Shown here piece after piece: positions 26,945-35,546 of a DNA stretch of 64,000 nt (positions are counted from its first letter, which is position 1; each line of letters opens with the position of its first letter). Below the pieces are notes generated by a model, which made no database searches, was not told where the DNA came from, and saw only the letters and a program-made list of their open reading frames with translations. The translations under genes and the position numbers were made by a program. This stretch comes from Leptolyngbya sp. Cla-17 (GTDB taxonomy: Bacteria > Cyanobacteriota > Cyanobacteriia > Leptolyngbyales > Leptolyngbyaceae), in the NCBI RefSeq assembly GCF_016807185.1, contig NZ_JAEVYN010000005.1:1-64000 (forward strand), given 5' to 3'.

Positions 26945-26976
26945 ATATTCCAGATAATGGTTATTATCCGGAATAT
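26945..26976. repeat. 14-bp-arm palindrome before a tyrosine recombinase (lox-like)
   Basis: ATATTCCAGATAAT, centre GGTT, ATTATCCGGAATAT: 13 of 14 positions pair. It lies 107 bp upstream of the tyrosine-recombinase start and upstream of the divergent DUF4058 gene. It may be the recombinase target (arms around a short core, as in loxP or dif) or a dimeric repressor operator. Confidence 0.6.
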
Positions 26977-27174
26977 AATCAAGCATGGATTTTGAATCGC
27001 TCACCCCGAACACCTGTTGAATCGGCGATCGCTCAAATTCACCGGATGCTCGATTGTTGTGATACTCTCTGCAAATTTTCCTATGACACGACGGAAATCG
27101 ATTCCTGATCCGATTATTGTTCCGCTCCAGTCAATCCCGGGGCAGTCTGATGCTGCCCGATTGAGTCAGACCAG

Positions 27175-28477
27175 CTGGCTGACTGACACAAAAACTTGGA
27201 AGAGGGGCAAATCCAAGTACTCTGAGGATTACCACATCAACAGAAGTCGTTATGGAAAACACCCCTCGCCTCTATGATGCGCTGCAAGCGTTGCTGGGTC
27301 AACACTGTCGCTGGCGAGATCAGCGCCACTTGTACCCTCTGGTCTGGATGGTCGCAGGACTGGTTGCAAGCGGACAAATCAGCTTAACGGCATGGAGCGA
27401 TTATGTGCGAAGTCGTGCGGTTTATGCTCAGAGTACGCAACGGCGATTTTCACGGTGGCTTGGGAATGAGCGGGTACACGAGCATTCGTTATATGCCCGG
27501 TTGATTGGATATGCCCTATCGGTTTGGCAGCAAGAGCGCATTGTTCTGGCACTCGATACGACCCGGTTGTGGGAGCAATACTGTGTGATCCGGATTGTGG
27601 TCGTATACCGAGGACGAGGAATTCCAGTGGTCTGGAAGGTGCTGAAGCATTCTAGCAGTACCGTTGCTTATGCCACCTACGCTCCGCTGTTGGATGCCGT
27701 CGTTGAGGTATTGCCCGCAGGGGTTGAAGTCTTGTTTTTGGCAGACCGAGGCTTTGCTGACGTGGAGTTATTCAAACACCTGCATCGTTTGGGCTGGCAC
27801 TACCGGATTCGGGTCAAGTCCAACTTTCTGGTGTATCGCGGTCAGCAGGGTACACCCATCTCGTTCTACACGCTATCGACCAGTCATGCCCTGTTTCTGC
27901 ATCAAGTCAAGATCACTAAAGCTCGCTATGGGCTGGTGCATCTAGCCTTAGCTCATCACTATCCCAGTCGGGAACGTTGGTATGTCGTTAGTGACCAACC
28001 CACTACGACCGAAACCTTTGTTGAATACGGCTTGAGGTTTGATATTGAGGAGAACTTTTTGGATGATAAGTCCAACGGTTTTCAACTTGAATCCTCCCAC
28101 ATCCGTTCTGCTGCCATGCTCTCACGCTTGTGCTTGGTACTCGCCGTTGCCACTCTCTATTTGACCAGTGCTGGCACAGCAGTGGTGGAGCGAGGTGAGC
28201 GTCGTCAGGTTGACCCGCATTGGTTTCGGGGCAGTAGCTATTTCAAGATTGGCTGGCATTGGATTCGCAAAGCCCTCGTGCAAGGTTGGGGACTGCCCAC
28301 GACTCTGGCGCTCAAATCTGCCCTTGACCCTGCTCCCTGCATTTCGTCTAAATCTCAAGCGGCACAGCAACAACCGCTCTATTTCAGATGCACGACTGTT
28401 GATTGTGCGATTTCTCTGGAACAAAGTCTCAGCACTGCTTAGAAGGCTAGAGTCGAAAAGATGTGTCAGTCAACCAG
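27175..28477 (+). mobile_element. IS4-family element (1303 bp)
   Basis: Inverted ends CTGGCTGACTGACACA and the complement of CTGGTTGACTGACACA are flanked by a 10-bp duplication GTCAGACCAG (27165-27174 and 28478-28487). Intact-looking and therefore fairly recent. Confidence 0.93.
27252..28442 (+). CDS. IS4-family transposase
   Basis: 396 aa. The DDE core is inserted with a beta-strand domain as usual for IS4: LALDTTRLW (first Asp), FLADRGFADVEL (second Asp), and EYGLRFDIEENFLDDKS, with the Y-x2-R-x3-E-x6-K signature holding the catalytic Glu. The gene fills the element and is complete from ATG to stop. Confidence 0.9.
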   Translation: MENTPRLYDALQALLGQHCRWRDQRHLYPLVWMVAGLVASGQISLTAWSDYVRSRAVYAQSTQRRFSRWLGNERVHEHSLYARLIGYALSVWQQERIVLALDTTRLWEQYCVIRIVVVYRGRGIPVVWKVLKHSSSTVAYATYAPLLDAVVEVLPAGVEVLFLADRGFADVELFKHLHRLGWHYRIRVKSNFLVYRGQQGTPISFYTLSTSHALFLHQVKITKARYGLVHLALAHHYPSRERWYVVSDQPTTTETFVEYGLRFDIEENFLDDKSNGFQLESSHIRSAAMLSRLCLVLAVATLYLTSAGTAVVERGERRQVDPHWFRGSSYFKIGWHWIRKALVQGWGLPTTLALKSALDPAPCISSKSQAAQQQPLYFRCTTVDCAISLEQSLSTA

Positions 28478-29565
28478 GTCAGACCAGTCAACTTGCTGAT
28501 TTAAGGAGTTTGCGGGTAGATGAGTTTTTGCAGGCGCGATCGCTGGCTCCCAAAAGTCAGAAAGCTTATCGGCAAGACTTACAGTGTTTTCTGAATTGGA
28601 CGGACAAGGGGTGGGCAGAGATTACGCCTCGTCAAGTGGCTCAGTTCAAGGCACATTTGATGCGGCAGGATTTAGAAACAGGTCGGAGATCGCTTTCGGA
28701 TGCGACGGTCAGAAGAATTTTGGGAACGCTGAAAAACTTCTCTGGGTGGATGGTGCGTTCTCGCTATGTGAGTATCAATCCGACGACGGAAGTGGATCTG
28801 CCGAAGCTAACGGAACCGGAGGCACAGAATCTTAAGGATGGGGAGGTACAGAAGATTGTTGAAGCAGCGTTAGCTAGTTCATTGCCAGAGCGGAACATTG
28901 CTTTGATTACAGTGCTGTTGCATGGATTACGGGCTGAAGAGGTATCCATGTTAAATCTTGAAGATTATGACGGGCGACGGTTACGCATCCGGGAGGCGAA
29001 GGCAGATAGTAAGGGATGGGTTCCACTGACACCTCAAGGAAAGGAAGCGGTAGAGCGGTATCTCCAGTGGCGCGAATTGACGGGGGAAATATTATTGCCA
29101 GAGCGTCCGCTGTTTGTTTCCCATTCTCGGCGCAATCTCTCGCAGCGACTGGGCTATGACGGGATTCGCAAGGTGATGGATATGATTTCAAGGCAGACGG
29201 GAATTGATTTTCATGCTCATCAGTTCCGGCATACGTTTGCCACGAATCTCGTATTGAAGGGGATGAATCCGTATCATGTGATGACTTTGACTCGGCATAA
29301 GTCGGTGCAAAACTTTCGGCGCTACACTAGGGCGGCAGACCAACAAGCGGCAGAAAAGGCGTTTGTTGAAGTCATGGGAATGGAAAATGCGATCAAGCTA
29401 GAGGAGGATGGATCGAGATCATTAACTTGATCGTAAAGCCCTCGCAATCCCATCAATTGCCCAGGATAGTAAATTTATGTGTTTACGAAAACTGGGAAAA
29501 GATTGCTGCAATTAGCGATACTACTTTGTGGAGGAATAGCTTCAGTTCGGCAAAATTATCTGCTG

Positions 29566-30684
29566 CTATGGGGAATTCTCGTCTTGCTTAGAACTATCCA
29601 GCGCCAGTTGAGAATCCTCTAACACCGAGGGGCTTTTATCACGGTCAATCTCTGAAATAATTGCCTCTAATTCAACTTCCAACTGTTTTATGGAAGGTAA
29701 ACTGTCTTTTAATTGCTTGGGCAACCTATGAGTTGATACACCTATTGGTGTATTGAGATTACGGAGTGCATATTCGGCTGTTGTTTTACTTTTGGATTTA
29801 CATAGGATCAGTCCAATAGTCGGTTGGTCATCCGTATGACGGAGTAAATCGTCCACTGCGGACACATAGAAATTCATTTTGCCTGTAAATTCTGGCTCAA
29901 ATTCGGTCATCTTCAAATCAATTACGATGTAGCAGCGCAGTTGGACATGATAGAAAAGCAAGTCTAGCCTATAGTCTTTGCCATCTACCTGAATTGGATA
30001 CTGACTGCCTAAGAAGGCAAACCCTACCCCTAGCTCTAACAAGAAATCTCGAATATGATCCACTAATGCCCGTTCAAGCTCTCGCTCCTGTGCGCCTTCC
30101 TTAAGAGTCAAAAAATCAAAGTTATAGGGATCTTTAATTAGATTTTGAGCTAAATCAGATTGAGGTTGAGGCAAAGTGTAAGCAAAATTAGTAACTGCTC
30201 CCCCCTGACGACGGTATAAATCAGATTCAATTTGCATGACCAAGACGTTTCGACTCCAGCCATTTTCAATCGTCTTTTGGGCGTACCAGAGACGTTCTTC
30301 GGCATTTTTAAGCTTCTCTAGAAGAGCGATATTGTGGTACCAGGGAATTTCGCCAAGCGGCGCTTGGCTAATTTGATCTTCTGCGTATGATTGAGCGAAC
30401 AACCGCATATATTTGAGGTTAGAGCGGGAAAAGCCATTCATATCTGGGAACTCATACTTCAAGTCCTTTGCTAACCGATCAATGATCTTCGATCCCCATT
30501 TCTCTGCTTGCTGGCGTTCCAAAATCTCCTTCCCAATTTGCCAATAGAGCAACAGAAGTTCCTGATTGACTGCTAATGCGGCTTTAACTTGAGCCTGACG
30601 GATACGCTGCTTTAAGTCATTGAAGAAAGAAACGTAATTATCGGGAGAAGAGAGAAAACCTGGCTTAGTCACGATTCGCACCAA
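29566..30684 (-). CDS. YhcG/DUF1016-type PDDEXK nuclease-domain protein
   Basis: 372 aa. The N-terminal DUF1016_N region (~20-165) includes YWQIGKEILERQ and GFSRSNLKYMRLFAQ. The C-terminal PDDEXK-like domain (~195-345) shows DYRLDLLFYHVQLRCYIVIDLKM, i.e. D-x-D followed by (V/I)DLK in place of ExK, and GLILCKSKS. Family members occur on mobile DNA and beside restriction or plasmid genes; several are suspected nucleases in defence or DNA processing, but the role is unproven. It is divergent from parA, sharing a 109-bp promoter region. Confidence 0.88.
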   Translation of the reverse strand: MVRIVTKPGFLSSPDNYVSFFNDLKQRIRQAQVKAALAVNQELLLLYWQIGKEILERQQAEKWGSKIIDRLAKDLKYEFPDMNGFSRSNLKYMRLFAQSYAEDQISQAPLGEIPWYHNIALLEKLKNAEERLWYAQKTIENGWSRNVLVMQIESDLYRRQGGAVTNFAYTLPQPQSDLAQNLIKDPYNFDFLTLKEGAQERELERALVDHIRDFLLELGVGFAFLGSQYPIQVDGKDYRLDLLFYHVQLRCYIVIDLKMTEFEPEFTGKMNFYVSAVDDLLRHTDDQPTIGLILCKSKSKTTAEYALRNLNTPIGVSTHRLPKQLKDSLPSIKQLEVELEAIISEIDRDKSPSVLEDSQLALDSSKQDENSP

Positions 30685-30793
30685 CAGTTAACAAAATCAT
30701 CGCTCCAAACGGTAGCTGTTTTAGTATGATTCATCTCAGAATCGATCAACTGCGCTTCAGGCGCTCTGACGACTAAATCTTAGAAATTAATTT

Positions 30794-31564
30794 ATGGTTC
30801 ACCTAGTGGCAAAAGTAATTACGACCTTTAACCAAGCTGGTGGCGTTGGTAAAACAAGCCTGACCATGAATTTAGGGTATCAGTTAGGGCAACGGAAAAA
30901 ACAGAAAGTCCTCCTGATTGACATGGACCCGCAAGCTAGCCTCACAATTTTTATGGGAATAGATCCAACTGAACAGGAATTAACCGTAAAGGATGCAATT
31001 CTTGACAAGAAGAATCTACCAATCCATGACAACATACATGGCATGGATTTGGTTCCGTCCAATATTCTGCTGAGTGCGGCGGAAATGCAGTTATCTTCAG
31101 TACTCCGGCGTGAGCTACGGCTCAAACAGGCAATCGATAAAATAGCGGATCGATATGATTTTATCCTAATCGACTCGCCACCTAGTTTAGGAATGTTGAG
31201 TACTTTAAGCCTTGTTGCAGCCAATTATGTTTTGGTTCCAAGTCAAACTCAATTCAAAAGCATCCAGGGGACAAATCTAGTTCTTCAAACGATCGCTGAT
31301 GTTAGGGATGCGATCGATCATAAGCTTGAACTTGCTGGAGTCGTACCGACTATCTATGCCAAAGGAACATTACAGGATCGGGAAGCCCTCAGGGTCCTTG
31401 AAAGTCAGCTTTCAGCGATTACGAAAGTTTATCCACCGCTTCCACGCTCCACAGCTTTCCCAGATGCCTCTCAAGAGCGATTACCACTAGCCATATTTAG
31501 TCCAAAGCATCCAGCAATTACCATTCTCAATCAAATAGCGAAAGACATGGAGAAGTTACCTTGA
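30794..31564 (+). CDS. parA: ParA-family partition ATPase
   Basis: 256 aa. The deviant Walker A is FNQAGGVGKTSLT (Lys in KGGVGKT is replaced by AGGVGKT at the signature first position), with Walker A' LLIDMDPQAS and Walker B FILIDSPPSLG. It drives segregation of low-copy replicons by forming ATP-dependent gradients on the nucleoid. There is no N-terminal HTH, so it is the short (type Ib or chromosomal-like) form. It overlaps parB by four bases and lies next to an initiator-like gene and an iteron array, defining the plasmid maintenance core. Confidence 0.93.
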   Translation: MVHLVAKVITTFNQAGGVGKTSLTMNLGYQLGQRKKQKVLLIDMDPQASLTIFMGIDPTEQELTVKDAILDKKNLPIHDNIHGMDLVPSNILLSAAEMQLSSVLRRELRLKQAIDKIADRYDFILIDSPPSLGMLSTLSLVAANYVLVPSQTQFKSIQGTNLVLQTIADVRDAIDHKLELAGVVPTIYAKGTLQDREALRVLESQLSAITKVYPPLPRSTAFPDASQERLPLAIFSPKHPAITILNQIAKDMEKLP

Positions 31565-32490
31565 GCACAAAGCGACAAAGAACCCAATACTCAGCTTTAA
31601 GTGGAGTCAATGCGTTCCTAAGTAGTGGAGGCAAAAAAGAGGCTGAGAAGTCAAGCAACACAATCTCTATTGAAAACATCAGACTTCCCCACCGACAACC
31701 GCGTCGATATTTTGATCCCATCAAGATGGAGCAGCTTACACAGTCAGTGAAAGAGCATGGCATTCTGGAGCCTCTTCTAGTAAGAGGTTTACCAGACGGC
31801 AAGTATGAACTAGTAGCTGGAGAGCGGCGTTACCGGGCGGCTAAAGAAGCCGGACTTGAAGAAGTTCCGATTTCTGTTCGAGAGTTAGACGATGAACAAG
31901 CGCTTCAAATTGCTCTAATCGAGAATTTACAGCGCGAAGATCTCAATCCGGTCGAGGAAACTGAAGGCATTCTTGACTTGCTAGCAATTACACTACAGAC
32001 TTCCAGAGAAGAAATTATCAGCACCTTAAATATCGCAGCTCACGCAAAGCGCAAAGGGGAGGAAGTTGCGGATAACGTTATCCGCAAGAATTTAGATGAG
32101 ATAGAAAAGGTGTTTGCTATAGTAGGAACACTAAGTTCTGAAAGCTTTAGAACCAACCGCTTACCCCTTCTGAATCTGCCCGAAGAAGTCTTAGGTGCTT
32201 TGAGGACGGGTCAACTAGAATACACAAAAGCCAGGGCGATCGCCAAACTTAAAGATTCCAACCAACGCCAGCAGCTTCTAGAGAAGGCTATCGTTGAGGA
32301 TCTTTCTCTAGCTCAGATCAAAGAAGAAGTAAAACCAAAGTCTCTTTCTAAAGCAGAGCCGCTGAATTTTAATCGTCGAATTTCTAAGATTGAGCAAGCT
32401 ATCCGGCGTAAGGGATTGCTGGAGAATTCAGAAAAATGCGAAGAGATAGATAAGCTGTTGAAAAAGTTGGAAAGTTTAATTGAAAAATAG
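31561..32490 (+). CDS. parB: ParB-family partition CTPase/DNA-binding protein
   Basis: 309 aa from a TTG start overlapping the parA stop (TTGA). The ParB N-terminal CTPase domain is clear: RQPRRYFD, GERRYRAAKEAGL and IENLQREDLNPVEE. A central HTH region (~150-230) and a C-terminal dimerisation segment follow. It would bind parS-like sites and load ParA; no obvious palindromic parS could be fixed by eye. The shared reading with parA indicates one operon. Confidence 0.92.
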   Translation: MSTKRQRTQYSALSGVNAFLSSGGKKEAEKSSNTISIENIRLPHRQPRRYFDPIKMEQLTQSVKEHGILEPLLVRGLPDGKYELVAGERRYRAAKEAGLEEVPISVRELDDEQALQIALIENLQREDLNPVEETEGILDLLAITLQTSREEIISTLNIAAHAKRKGEEVADNVIRKNLDEIEKVFAIVGTLSSESFRTNRLPLLNLPEEVLGALRTGQLEYTKARAIAKLKDSNQRQQLLEKAIVEDLSLAQIKEEVKPKSLSKAEPLNFNRRISKIEQAIRRKGLLENSEKCEEIDKLLKKLESLIEK

Positions 32491-32574
32491 CTTCAAGCAT
32501 TAATGCCGTTAGCGTGAAATCTACACTGTTCCAGTACTTTTGTAGGGGGGAATTGAGCTTCACTATTTTCACGG

Positions 32575-34509
32575 CTACATCTGCCCATCAAAATCTCCAA
32601 GCAATGCTTTGATCCGCGTACGATGCTTTGGTTGAATCGTTCGCTGTCCTTTTAACCAGCGCGTAACCAGAGAGCGGTCTACTTGCAACGCATCTGCCAA
32701 TTGAGCCTTGGTCATTCCCTTCGCATCCAGCGCAGCCTGAATTGCTTCACTTGTTAGCAGGGGCGGTTGGGCAGGTGTACGTGAGGGCTTCAAGGCAACA
32801 GGTATATGACCACCCAGCTTTTCCTGGATTTTCACAGAAGGCTTGATAATTACGATCGCTCTGAGCCAAGTCGCCAACCAATTGCGAGGACGATAGCCAG
32901 AATCTAAATCATCACTCAACGACCAAGCGGGTCTGATACTCTCTGGATAAGTCGCTTGATCAAAATCAATCTCCCACCCCAATTCTTTGAGAGTCAACAA
33001 AGCGCTGTCCCATTGGTTGATCAATTTAATCCGGCGTAATCGATCTTCTTGAACATTCTCCAGAAGATCCTTCGGCTCCAACCGCTCTAGCAGTGTTCGC
33101 ACCTCATAACGACCGTCATCTCGTATCCGACTCATGATGGTGAGGAAGATGGCAAGCTTTGAAGCTAATCGTTGACGGTAAGGGTTGATCTGAAGCGTAC
33201 TCTTTGCCAAATAGCCATATTGAAAGAGGGCTTCTTTAGCGCTGGCATCGCTAGCATTCAAGAACTTTTCAGTCCAAACGCCGGGGCGTACCTTAATGTA
33301 AAGTTCATCTGGCTCACCCGCTTCGTAGGTTGGAGAATCGGGTTGATTAATATCCATTGTCAATGCCAGTTGACCCGCATACCCCAAACCCTCCAAAGTC
33401 CACATTGCACCCCGCTCAACGTTGTAACGTTTTGCGCCAATGTTGATATTACTTACAAGTACAGAGAGGCTACAGACCAACTCGACTAGATGTCCAATCT
33501 TCTTGAGCTTTTGAGCGATCGTAATATCAGTGCGTTTGCCCCAACCAAAGAGTCGAATTAGATCAGTACCCTTGAGCCGAATCTGCTCTGCCCACGGCTC
33601 TTCTGAATCAGTTGCATAAGAAGAGAAAATCAAGAAGACATACGCCGCCTCAGGACCAAACTGCTGAATGATTTCCCACGCTGCCTTACCTGGCACCAGT
33701 TCAATTTGCTGGTTTGAGGGACTCTGACGTACAATTTGATGCTGAATAAAGCCTTCCCCTACCAGTTTCTTCCAGTACGGATACTCCCCATCTTCCCATT
33801 GAGAATTAATCAGCGCCTGTGCACCTGTGAGAATTGGGTAGCCAGTTGCCACCCGTTCAACTTCTGCATCTTGAAACAAAGGCTCACGCGTGGCGGCAGC
33901 AACAGACTTAACGCCCAGCAGCTTATCAATTTCAGCGGCGCTATGCCCCGATAGATTCAGATGTCGTAACCACTGACTGGCCGTGTGAAAAGCACAAGCA
34001 CTCGTCACTAATGACTCGCGCCACTCGTCACTATCCGTTAAATCGTCCCCTGACTCCAGCGACAGCACACCTACAACAGAACAATCAGATGGCATCAGCC
34101 CTTCTCGATGCCATTGGTCAAGTCGTAGCAAGATCCAGGTTGCTGTCTGATCCCAAAACTTATCAGTTTTCAATACTGAGCGAAATCGCCGTTCAAGCCG
34201 CACCATCGTTTGCTTTTGAAGGGCATCAATCTTCTCTGTCTCGCCATAGAGATTGATTATATCGATATCACCCTTCAGCCGTGTGTGCGCTAGATGTAAT
34301 CTAAATTGGTTAATTCCAGTTGCAACATTAACCAAAACCAGATTTAGAAATGCTTTGTCCATCTTCAACTTTGCAGCATAAAACTGTACCTGACTCTGAT
34401 CCAACACAATTGACGCGACATCAGAAGAGAGTGAGTCAGACAAGAGTGAGGTTGAGTCTAAAGCGAGTTCATTGAGCTGGGTCACGGGTACTATGTAAAA
34501 CTTATCCAC
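32575..34509 (-). CDS. Putative plasmid replication initiator/HTH protein (644 aa)
   Basis: A large cytoplasmic protein with a C-terminal XRE/Cro-type HTH (residues ~583-632; IQAALDAKGMTKAQLADALQVDRSLVTRWLKG). The first ~570 residues are not recognised; they contain a WILLRLDQW segment and several helical stretches. Its position, convergent with parB and 165 bp from an iteron-like array in front of its start, is that of a replication initiator that would bind those repeats. That role is an inference from location; no established Rep domain is visible. It could instead be a regulator of the plasmid core. Confidence 0.6.
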   Translation of the reverse strand: MDKFYIVPVTQLNELALDSTSLLSDSLSSDVASIVLDQSQVQFYAAKLKMDKAFLNLVLVNVATGINQFRLHLAHTRLKGDIDIINLYGETEKIDALQKQTMVRLERRFRSVLKTDKFWDQTATWILLRLDQWHREGLMPSDCSVVGVLSLESGDDLTDSDEWRESLVTSACAFHTASQWLRHLNLSGHSAAEIDKLLGVKSVAAATREPLFQDAEVERVATGYPILTGAQALINSQWEDGEYPYWKKLVGEGFIQHQIVRQSPSNQQIELVPGKAAWEIIQQFGPEAAYVFLIFSSYATDSEEPWAEQIRLKGTDLIRLFGWGKRTDITIAQKLKKIGHLVELVCSLSVLVSNINIGAKRYNVERGAMWTLEGLGYAGQLALTMDINQPDSPTYEAGEPDELYIKVRPGVWTEKFLNASDASAKEALFQYGYLAKSTLQINPYRQRLASKLAIFLTIMSRIRDDGRYEVRTLLERLEPKDLLENVQEDRLRRIKLINQWDSALLTLKELGWEIDFDQATYPESIRPAWSLSDDLDSGYRPRNWLATWLRAIVIIKPSVKIQEKLGGHIPVALKPSRTPAQPPLLTSEAIQAALDAKGMTKAQLADALQVDRSLVTRWLKGQRTIQPKHRTRIKALLGDFDGQM

Positions 34510-34673
34510 ATCGGCACAGTATAGCCCTGAGAGCAGAAAATCGAGATCCAGTCAGCTATGTTGTCAATAAAAGAGAACCCATCGCAGACTGGTGTCACAT
34601 ATAAAAAATTATCAGTGCCCTCGGAGAGGGGGATACGACGATTACCCCTGTGCATTCTTTTTGCCTTGAGAGA

Positions 34674-35361
34674 CTAGAATCACGCAACTTTAACTCTAGG
34701 ATCTATTAACATAGAATGAATTTATCAACCGTAGGTCAAGGTAATCAACAAACAGCTCGCTCCAAAATCTCCAAACCGTAAAGGTCTTAGAAGTTGAGCT
34801 AGGAGCGTCACTAGAGTCAAGTAAAAACCTGTCAAAAGTTTAGAAGATTTAACAATTGCCAAAATTGACACGACTTCTAGAATCCAGCTACATTGCTCAT
34901 TCTACTACTCAATGCAATTCTCCCATCATCGCCAACTGACAGCATTGACAAAATTGCCTATTAGACTAGTTGCGAGCAACAAAAGCTCAAGATTAAGTAA
35001 CGGATTGACAAATTGACGACAGACTCTAGGATCTAGCAACGTATGGTCAGTCGTCCAAAATTGCCAAAAATTGACAGGTTGCCTAGTATCTTGAAACATT
35101 GCCAATATTGACAACTACGACTAGATTAACGTAACAAATCAGGTTGACAAGATTGTCAAGTTCTCTAGAATCGCGAAACAAAGTCATTGAGACGGTTGCT
35201 ACCACTCTAGAATGGCGCTACGAAAAAAATTTTTACTAAATTTTAGTGCCTAGAATCAGCGAACAAAGCAATCTCAGGACTGGGACAGCTAGGCACTTCT
35301 ACCGACTATTGCCAAGTCTAAGGGTAAGCGCAATATTCCCAATTGACTCAGCTAGTAACGC
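34674..35361. repeat. Iteron-like array, candidate plasmid replication origin
   Basis: A degenerate unit CTAG(A/G)ATCnnGCnAC recurs at 34674, 34696, 34877, 35026, 35083, 35121, 35165, 35207 and 35250, with weaker ones at 34799, 34966, 35289 and 35352. The tightest run is spaced 38-44 bp. Interleaved TTGCCAAAATTGACA-type motifs occur at about 34856, 34945, 35003, 35061, 35099 and 35143. The region is AT-rich (runs around 35222-35245) and gene-free between the initiator-like gene and the primase. Direct repeats plus AT-rich DNA next to a Rep-like gene are characteristic of iteron origins. Confidence 0.7.
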
Positions 35362-35546
35362 GCAAAAACGGATTGTTTAATGATCAAGAACAAATGTCTA
35401 CAGGTGTATACCCTGTGAGTCTGTTGAGCGTCACCATACAATTGGCGGTCTTCACAGGGTTTATATGAAGAAACTATTTGCTATGCACCTCAAGCAATTG
35501 AGAGCAACAAGAAATAGCAAAAAGCTGAGATAAACAAGAAGCAAAC

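Larger units (their letters stand above)
27083..29430 (+). pseudogene. Tyrosine recombinase gene split by an IS4 element
   Basis: The coding sequence is 27083-27174 plus 28488-29430. Removing the IS4 and one copy of the 10-bp target duplication fuses …ARLSQTS to QLADLRSLRV… in frame. The restored product is ~345 aa: a SAM-like core-binding domain (APKSQKAYRQDL) and a catalytic domain with LHGLRAEEV (Arg), HAHQFRHTFAT (H-x-x-R) and HKSVQNFRRYTR with the nucleophile Tyr. Such XerC/D-type integrases resolve plasmid dimers or integrate elements. As it stands the 3' part is open from within the IS, but the N-terminal DNA-binding start is separated. The downstream partition genes support a plasmid-maintenance role. 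Confidence 0.88.

Noticed and set aside
34674..35361. CRISPR array
   Set aside because: Repeats are short, degenerate and unevenly spaced, with no identical 25-40-bp units; iteron-like instead. No CRISPR elsewhere.
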